64,000 bases of DNA from NCBI GenBank assembly GCA_963555705.1, contig OY743180.1, positions 38,038,129 to 38,102,128 of the forward strand, written 5' to 3'. The notes under the pieces were generated by a model. That model worked only from the letters and a program-made list of their open reading frames with translations, searched no databases and was not told the DNA's origin. The DNA comes from Ligustrum vulgare. Its lineage: Eukaryota; Streptophyta; Magnoliopsida; Lamiales; Oleaceae. A program made the translations under genes and the position numbers. Within the stretch, counting starts at the first letter, position 1, and the number at the start of each line of letters is the position of its first letter. This document shows, piece after piece, positions 57,196-64,000 of this stretch.

Positions 57196-57539
57196 ATCCT
57201 CCGGTTTAAAAAATAGTCCATTAATTGAATCATACCTAAATTCTTCATCAAACGGTACTTTCTCTGGCATCACAGAGGAGAGCACTTAAAGAAATGTTAG
57301 TAAGAAGTTCCAGGTAGAGAACTGCGTAATGAGAAGTCTGATCCAAAGATAGTGATTAGCCTGAATTCCCCTCAGGTCCTTAAAGATTGTCAACTCGTGG
57401 AGGAGTTTTCTCATGTCATGCATAATTTTCTCAGTCATTCTTACACCACTCCAATGGAATTCAGCAGTCCAGGATGTTGGTTACATACAATGCCGGAGTC
57501 ATTTCTCAAAGGCAGAGCACGACATGAGAAACAAACCTA

Positions 57540-58080
57540 GTACACAAGGGTTGGAAACCATTGCATTTTGATTCAATTACAACTTTTCAACAACTGTCGG
57601 CAATCTTCCCATTGATACCACGCTCGACCTTCTCATTTGAAACACACTGTGCCGCTTCAATCTTCCCCTTATTCGAAAGTTGATTCATGTTAAAATACCT
57701 CTCCACTCAAAAAATCCATCCATCAGGACTCTTTCCGTTGGATAACGACATTTTTAAACTCCAATTGCTATTTTCCACTTGGCGTGTTTCTTCCCGAATA
57801 TTCCTCCTATTAGTGACTCATGCCTGCTTCATCAGGCTTGAGCAAAATTTCAGAAGTATGTGTAGGTTCTGGGGGATTCTCTGCTACCCCTTCTCCTTCC
57901 TATCTCTTTCCTACTCATCCCATTTTCTCATCATAAACTCAGATTTCTCCATCATCTCCTTCCCATTATTCAGACTTTATTGAAGCCCAGTCCTTCTTTT
58001 AACTCTCGATGTATCCCATCAATTCTATCTTCCAAAGCTACCACTCGGTTAGAAAGTGTCATCCTCCCAGTTCAGATGAT
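57540..58080 (-). pseudogene. Ty3/gypsy gag fragment
   Basis: On the minus strand, just after the primer site, a frame reads MTLSNRVVALEDRIDGIHREL. Further down, a region near 57720-57690 resembles the Asp-Gly-Trp-Ile-Phe-x-x-Glu-Arg-Tyr-Phe part of gypsy gag, in altered form. Stops and frameshifts are frequent. Between 57201 and 57540 a partly open minus-strand frame continues without recognisable domain. Confidence 0.5.
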
Positions 58081-58092
58081 GCTCTGATACCA
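58081..58092 (-). promoter_or_regulatory. Primer-binding site, initiator tRNA-Met type, minus strand
   Basis: GCTCTGATACCA is the exact complement of TGGTATCAGAGC. It marks a minus-strand LTR element whose 5' LTR would begin near 58093 and run right. That LTR's far end was not determined. Confidence 0.75.
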
Positions 58093-59240
58093 AATTTGAT
58101 AGGATCCTGAATATTGCAGTGTGATGCTTATTTCCTTAGGCTCCTTCTCAAGCTACTTGAAAGAAGAAGAAGTCGCTGCCATTTGATGTAAATTGTATAT
58201 TACTCAACATCATTGAAGAACTAGAAATTGCACAGAATCATGATTGATTTGGGGGGTTCTTCTTTGTTTTTCTTCTTTTGGTTTTAGATTATAGTAGGAA
58301 AATCTGGGTGGCTTCTATTCTATGCGTATTAAAGTTGTTTTTTGTACTTCTCAGTATGCCATATTTTGGAACAAACTAGTTAGGTTGTAATCAGCTACTT
58401 TTGTTGAATGAACTGTAGCTTTTTTTTTTGGGCACTGTGGAATGGATGGAAACTGTTTTGATGTTTTTTGACAAAAAATCAACTACTTAAATTACATTAA
58501 TGTTATTTCTTTGTTGAATGAATTGAAACTTTATTTTATTTTTTTGCTCCTTGGAATGAATGGAAGCTAGTTTGATATTTTTTGACAGAACCTTAGCTAC
58601 TTAAATTACATATCATTGTATAGGTGAAGGAAGAAATGTTCACAATTTTCTCATAGCATTGGCAACTTGCAATACAATTGTGCCTTTGACTGTAGAGACT
58701 GATCCTACTCTGAAATAGATTATCGGGGAGTATCTAGATGAACATGCATTGGTCTATGCTGCTGCAGCTTATTGTTTTTATGATTATTGAATGAACTTCA
58801 AGTCATATAGTCAGCTACTTGTGATTGTTGTGCTACTTTTAATGAGTTACTCGACTTTTAAGTGATATAGTTAAAAGTAGAAGGTTATGGTTGTTCTAGT
58901 TGTTTCTTTCCTTTTTATGGCAATGGAGCTCATAATAACAGTGGTTGTCTAGTTTATTGCATGCAAAGATTCAATCTTGATGAAGAGTCCAAGATTTAAA
59001 TATGAATTTGATGTTATAGATCTTTTTACTCCTTCACCTTGCTACGAGCCAGTTCGGGTATCGAGCACCAATCCCAATTAGGTTGACTCCCTCAAAATAC
59101 CTGACCAAGTGGGCTACAAACAATTGTGGTGTGGACTAAACTGTTCTTCAATATTGGCTTATAAAAGCCTGAAGTTAAAACGGGCCTCGATTTTTCATCA
59201 TCGCCAAAGGGGGTTAATTTGGTAACACAATTACCTAACA
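58093..59240. other. Non-coding: probable LTR sequences of neighbouring gypsy and copia remnants
   Basis: No gene is supported. The left part should be the gypsy LTR beside the primer site at 58081, and the right part the copia 3' LTR that on the minus strand starts TGTTAGGTAATTGTGTTACC at 59240. Two diverged copies of a TTGTTGAATGAA.TG.A.CTTT...TGGAATG.ATGGAA block occur at 58400-58460 and 58510-58570. Confidence 0.45.
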
Positions 59241-59250
59241 AACCTCCACC
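59241..59250 (-). promoter_or_regulatory. Polypurine tract of the copia remnant
   Basis: On the minus strand GGTGGAGGTT immediately precedes TGTTAGG, the likely start of the 3' LTR, and lies about 100 bp after the RNase H end. Confidence 0.55.
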
Positions 59251-59344
59251 TTGTTACCAAACTAACCTGAAAGCTAAACAAGGAAAAATAATAGCACAAA
59301 AGAAACTTACATACCTATATCAATATTTAAAAGACTAAGACAGC

Positions 59345-60805
59345 TCCTAAATTTTACCAAAGAAGCACCTTAGTGCCCATATTTGAAGGGTTGTATTCTA
59401 AAAGAACTTTCTCAAGCTTTACCAGTTCTTGAGAAACCATGTCTCTAATAAAGTGTAATCTGACATCAATATGTTTAGTACGTTCATGAAAGACAGGATT
59501 TTTACACAGATAAATAGCAGATTGACTATCAGAATATACTGTCATATTACCATCAAGAACACATAGTTCATTTAATAGACCTTTAAACTACAAAGACTCT
59601 TTAAAGGCTTCAGTAACAACAATATATTCAAACAGTAGTGGACAATGCAACAACGTGCTGGAGTTGTGATTTCCAACTAACACATGAATTACACAAAGTA
59701 AACGCATAGGAAGAAGTTGATTTCCTATTATCTCTATCACCAGCATAATTAGCATCAGTAAATCCTTTCAATTTTAATCCTTCAGTACTAAACTTATATA
59801 TCAATCCAATATTACAAGTTTCTTTCAAATATCTAAACAACTATTTTAAAGCTTCCCAATGATTGGGACCAGGATTAGACATGTACTTGCTAAGTGTACT
59901 AACAGCAAAAGCTAAGTCAGGTCTAGTATACACCATTAAATACATCACAAATCCAATGGCATTAGAATATGGAATTTTCTTCATATATTCTTCTTCTTCT
60001 TCATTAGCAGGTGATTGTTCCTTTGATAAGACAACATGATTGGCTAAAGGCAATGTAACAGAATTTTCATAATATATGGAGTCTGATGCAGAAATATAAT
60101 TGAATTTGACCTATCTCTTTCAATTTCCATGCCTAAGATTCTTTTAGCATTACCTAGGTCTTTCATGTCAAATGCATCACCCAACGTGGTTTTTATTTCA
60201 TTCAAGAACTTCAAGTTAGGGCCAACAAACAACATATCATCAACATATAATAATAAAAGCACACAATTAATAATAAAAGCACACAATTATTATTAGCACT
60301 CCCCTGTTGATAATACAAGCAATGATCAAATTCACTCCTTTTAAAACCAATGGTTTGCACAAAAGAATCAAAACGTTTGTATCATTGTCTAGGAGATTGT
60401 TTTAAACCATAAAGAGAGCGTTTAAGAAAACACACATTATTAGGTTTTAGTTTATTTTCAAAACCTTTTGGTTGATCCATAAAAATCTCTTCATCAAGTT
60501 CATCATGCAAAAAAGCAGTTTTAACATCAAGTTGTTCAAGTTCCCAATTAAAATGTGCAACTAATAAAAGCACAGTCCTAATACTGGTATACTTAACAAA
60601 AGGAGAAAAGATTTCATTATAGTCTACGCCTTCCTTTTGTGTGTAACCTTTAGCCATGAGTCTAGCCTTAAACCTTAAAGGCTTTTCCCTCCTTAACTCG
60701 AAAAATCCATTTGCACCCAACAATAGACTTGTTTTTAGGTCTTGGGACTAACTCCCATGTTTGATTTTTATCGAGAGAATTCATCTCTTCTTTCATCACT
60801 TTCAG
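59345..60805 (-). pseudogene. Ty1/copia reverse transcriptase and RNase H
   Basis: The minus strand shows, in order: a MKEEMNSLDKNQTWELVPRP-like start (about 60800-60740), RFKARLMAKGYTQKEGVDY, LEQLDVKTAFLHDELDEEIFM, FLKRSLYGLKQSPRQ, the active site LLYVDDMLFVG (about 60250), MKDLGNAKRILGMEI, YTRPDLAFAVSTLSKYM, GFTDANYAGDRDNRKSTSSYAF, and RNase H ending SDSQSAIYLCKNPVFHERTKHIDV. Stops and frameshifts occur at about 60380, 60290, 59840 and 59628. The integrase and gag are not in the window. Confidence 0.92.
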
Positions 60806-60935
60806 ATAATTATGTATGCAGTGTTCGAAATACAAAGATCTTATAGAGATTGACCCAAAAAACGAATGTACTTTACATCATAAGTGAAGGGAAGCAAAAG
60901 AACTATATAAACAAAAAATTCAAAAATGAGAGGCA

Positions 60936-61530
60936 ATGGCAAACAACAATCAGGTTTTATCGGCTGTTGGGCCAATTGATGAGGGAAATATGTTTGTAGG
61001 TGAATTTATGACCCCACAAACTGTCCAAAACCAATCAAGTATAGTTTACCCACCTTTTTTTTCTTGCAAACTTCCAGTTAAAGACCAACATAATGAACAT
61101 GTTTAAAAATGGACAACAATTCTATGGCAAACCTGATGAAAATCCACATACACGTGTCTTAGATTATTTTACAAGTGTTAACACTTTAATTATCAGGGTG
61201 TGTCGATGACGCCATTAGGCTTAGGTTGTTTCCATACACTTTCAGAGGGGTAATAGATTGGTTAGATACTCGTCCTCCTGCAAGTATCACAACTTGGAAT
61301 GACTTGGCCCAGAAATTTTCCTCAAAATTCATGCCCCCAGTCAAAGTTTCTAAGCAAAGACATGATATATCAATCTTCCAACAATAGGACTCTTAATCAT
61401 TTGATGAAGCATGAGTAGGTTTAAAAACATGCTTAGGAAATGCCCTCAGTATGAAATCCCTAAAAATGATCAGGTGAGATACTTTTACATTGGTTTACTC
61501 CCTTAATACAAAAGTCTCGTTGACTCTTCG
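60936..61530 (+). pseudogene. Athila-type gypsy gag fragment
   Basis: The plus strand starts with an ATG at 60936 and an Asn-rich N-terminus. After frame changes it shows the Athila gag core: DDAIRLRLFPYTFRGVIDWLD (about 61205-61265), SITTWNDLAQKFSSKFMPP (about 61285-61340) and SKQRHDISIFQQ (about 61350-61385). Stops at 61386 and beyond end it. It is opposite in direction to the LTR at 61693, so the two are probably from different insertions. Confidence 0.75.
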
Positions 61531-61675
61531 TCTAATAGTTCAGTGACCACTCAAACTAAAAAGGAAACAATTCACAACTTTTAAATGTTCTTAAAAAAAA
61601 AAATAGAAAATAAAAATAAAAAGTTCAAAATAAAGTAGGAACTAATTAATATCAATATTAATTAACAATCCTCGA

Positions 61676-61692
61676 CAATGACGCCAAAAACT
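61676..61692 (-). promoter_or_regulatory. Primer-site region beside a minus-strand LTR
   Basis: On the minus strand TTTTTGGCGTCATTGTCG follows the LTR end. It is a decayed form of the TTTTTGGCGCCGTTG motif seen in LARD C. Confidence 0.6.
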
Positions 61693-62751
61693 TGATGTGT
61701 GCTAATCGCAAGTGTACGATGTCACATCCAAGTAATAAAGTGGACTTTTTGAGTCCGAGTTATCATCCCATAATCAAGTATCAAAATTGTTAGTTCTCGT
61801 CTTATTTGAACGGTAGAATTTTGGATTTTGAATATAACTAAACTAAAAAAAAACAAAACAAAACAAAAGCTAAGATATTTAAAGATTCTAAATTGACGTT
61901 TATAAATGTTGGAACATCTGACTTCACATAGCCATTACTTCTAATTCCAATCATCCAGTTTTATTCTCGTTATAGTGTTCGATCGAATTCACTTATGCAC
62001 ATAGAATTCCCCTCTAGGGTTTAAATTAACTCTACATAGTTAGTCGACTATGTTAACGAACAGCTGGCCGTAATGATTAAGTGCATGGAACGCAAGAATT
62101 CATGTAGCGATTGCAATAATAACAAACGTATATTTCTATCGTTCGTCCAATTATCGGATTATATCCCTAGATCTAAGTGTTGGCTTACATCCCGGATTAC
62201 AAAAACACTCATGATATCGTTAACAAATGATCAATTCATTTACGCATTAAACATGAAGATAAAATCTATAGATGCAATCAAAAGCGCAAAACTAGAATAA
62301 TAGAATTAAAACCATAAACCTAGCTACATTGAATATCCCAACTTTGAATTAACAATTAGTCAATAAATAAATAATTACGCAGTAAAAATAAATACTACGC
62401 ATGTTGAGTTTATCAAATTAACAAGAGAAAAGGAAGTCTTGCACCAAGAACTCGCTCCCCGTTAATAATCTTCAATCCTTGATCTTCGCGTCCCAGAATT
62501 TAATTATAAAGCAATAAATTATGTGGTTGGAAGGCTGTGCAAAGGTTCTCAATTCATGCATGATAAGTCCCTTTAATAGATTTCCCTAGAAACCTAGGCA
62601 AAAGAATGCTGAAATCCGCACATGGGCTTTTTCTTGAACCTTGATTCCTTCCACTTTGCTCTCCTTGGAAATTCCGATCGACGATTCCATCACTGATTTT
62701 GCTCTTTTAAGCTTCAAATAACATCCAAATGCCCACTTTTCCACTTTAGGT
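61693..62751 (-). repeat. Decayed LTR, reverse orientation, related to LARD C
   Basis: The plus strand starts TGATGTGTGCTAATCGCAAG and then has AATAAAGTGGACTTTTTGAGTCC, the complement of the LARD C LTR end block (GGACTCAAAAAG...CTTTATTACTTG). The right boundary is approximate, at the start of the fold-back element. Confidence 0.6.
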
Positions 62752-63560
62752 GGCGTTCTGTTTGTATTTTATTTTGTATTTTCATTTTCGAAAATGTTTT
62801 GTGTTTCCTGTTTTCATTTTTGTTTTCAAATTTGCTGAAAACGCGTTTGGTTTGTCATTTCTGAAAACTGTTTTTGAAAATGAAAAGCTGGAAAACACGT
62901 TCTGTTTGAAATTTTGCAGAATACTACTTAAACTATTTTAATTAATTTGCTTGCAGAATACTACTAATTCAAACTCAATTTTTCTTTCACAATACACTGA
63001 AAACATGGTTACATGCAACACACTAATGTAAGCATTAAGAGTCTATATTAACACAACTTTGTCAGGTTCGGGATTAAAGAAAACTCTACTTATATTAAAA
63101 TCCAGAAAATACAAGTTCTTTTAAAACCATCAGAGTCCATTTATCAGTGCATTTTTTGAAATATAACAACAAGAATTCTCACTTAATTTTTTTTTGTAAT
63201 GTTGATATTGAATTCAATAAAACTTTATTTAAGCTTAGTTCCAAGTTAGGATAATTCTAAAAAAATTAATAAATAAATAAAAAATAAAACTTTATATTAA
63301 GTTTAGTTCTAAGTTAAGATAATTCTTAAAAAAAAAAAAAAAAATTTCCCAAAACGCGTTTTCCGCGTTTTGGACATTTTTTGTCAAAATACACACAAAA
63401 CGCCCAAAACGAGGTTTTTGACGTTTTGCGTTTTGTGTACAATTTTTCTTTGTTTTCCAAAATGCGTTTTCGAAAATGGTAAAGAGAACGCGTTTTTAGC
63501 GTTTTCGAAAATAAAAACAGAAAACGACCTCAAAACAGCAAAGAGAACTGGGGCTTATTG
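62752..63560. mobile_element. Fold-back/MITE-like element with CATTTTCGAAAATG arms
   Basis: The left arm (62752-62910) and right arm (63340-63555) are of opposite sense. Both are rich in AAAACG/CGTTTT words and contain (C/A)(A/G)TTTTCGAAAA palindromes. Outer ends are GGCGTTCTGTTTG and AACAGCAAAGAGAACTGGGGC, which pair only in part. The middle (62940-63330) is AT-rich with a short direct duplication (AAACTTTAT.TTAAG.TTAGTTC.AAGTTA at 63218 and 63285). No target duplication was found. Confidence 0.4.
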
Positions 63561-63733
63561 TTTCATTCCAATGACTTTGGGAGAATTCCTAAAATATAAA
63601 CAAATATAAAGTAATTAAGTAGCAATTATTCAAGAATGACATTAATATAATCTAATTTAGACATACAAATAAGTGTATGAAATGAACTTATCATTACCCA
63701 CCAAACACTAGTGTGAAAAAGGTTATCCCTTTT

Positions 63734-64000
63734 TTAATCAATTTCATCCATTTTGACTCTAGAACTTAGGACATGTCTATGGACAAGTGATTCCTTCACA
63801 GCATAAGTCCTTCCTTCCTCATCACTACTACTAGTCCCAATATCTTGTAACCTAGGCAACCCTTTAAACTCATCCTCTGAACTAGTATCTCCATTGTCAC
63901 GCAAAATCATAACCCTTTTATTTGGACATTGAGAAGCAATGTGACCAGAAACCCAAGCATTTAAAACATTTTATATTCCTATCCCTAGTAGGTTGGGAAT
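63734..64000 (-). pseudogene. Gypsy gag zinc-knuckle fragment, running off the window
   Basis: On the minus strand, from the window edge, a frame enters a zinc knuckle (Cys-Phe-Lys-Cys-Leu-Gly...His..Ser-Gln-Cys-Pro-Asn-Lys) at about 63970-63925. It is followed by the KRVMILRDNGDTSSEDE-type stretch that follows the knuckle in many plant gypsy gag proteins, and a stop at 63734-63736. A one-base shift is needed within the knuckle near 63945-63960. The rest of the element is outside the window. Confidence 0.65.

Overview
This is nuclear DNA from a flowering plant, most likely a eudicot. It is AT-rich, introns have GT-AG ends, and nearly everything recognisable is a plant transposable element: PIF/Harbinger, hAT, Tourist-type MITE, Ty1/copia, Ty3/gypsy of the Tat lineage, an L1-type LINE, solo LTRs and large non-autonomous LTR elements. 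I found no certain intact ordinary host gene, tRNA or rRNA. The species cannot be named from what I see.

Layout. 1-7 kb: remains of a PIF/Harbinger element, with a Myb/SANT-like exon and a spliced but broken DDE transposase. 7-12 kb: decayed LTR-like DNA, fold-back MITEs, and a 1,090-bp non-autonomous hAT element with an exact 8-bp target duplication (TCCACAAG) that holds a solo LTR. 12-34.2 kb: a deep nest. A copia gag-pol remnant (minus strand) is split in its gag by a hAT element (12945-33783, duplication CTTTTCAT). Inside the hAT lie a Tourist MITE, a three-copy tandem repeat, a Tat-lineage gypsy element (16182-28530, minus strand, with an antisense multi-exon gene on the plus strand) carrying its own solo LTR, and half of a large non-autonomous LTR element (LARD A, 28531 to about 32555). 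34.2-37.1 kb: mostly featureless, with one possible terminal exon. 37.1-46.1 kb: a degenerate LINE (minus strand) interrupted by another non-autonomous LTR element (LARD C) and a short polyA-tailed retro-insertion. 46.8-57.2 kb: LARD B, a complete and apparently very young element with 3,558-bp LTRs and the target duplication ATCCT. 57.2-64 kb: fragments of gypsy and copia elements, a decayed LTR and a fold-back element.

The standout is LARD B. Its 3.3-kb interior has no gag or pol. It carries two intact intronless ORFs, both antisense to the element. One is a 217-aa LOG-type cytokinin-activating phosphoribohydrolase. The other is a 183-aa protein with a basic patch followed by a four-cysteine zinc-binding motif, resembling the cysteine-rich nucleic-acid-binding proteins of carlaviruses. 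Each has a plant-like start context and the same TTTAAATAGT TATA-like motif upstream. The cysteine-rich ORF recurs, still open and nearly unchanged in protein, in the older LARD A. This looks like a retroelement family that acquired, and may maintain, hormone-related and virus-like accessory genes.
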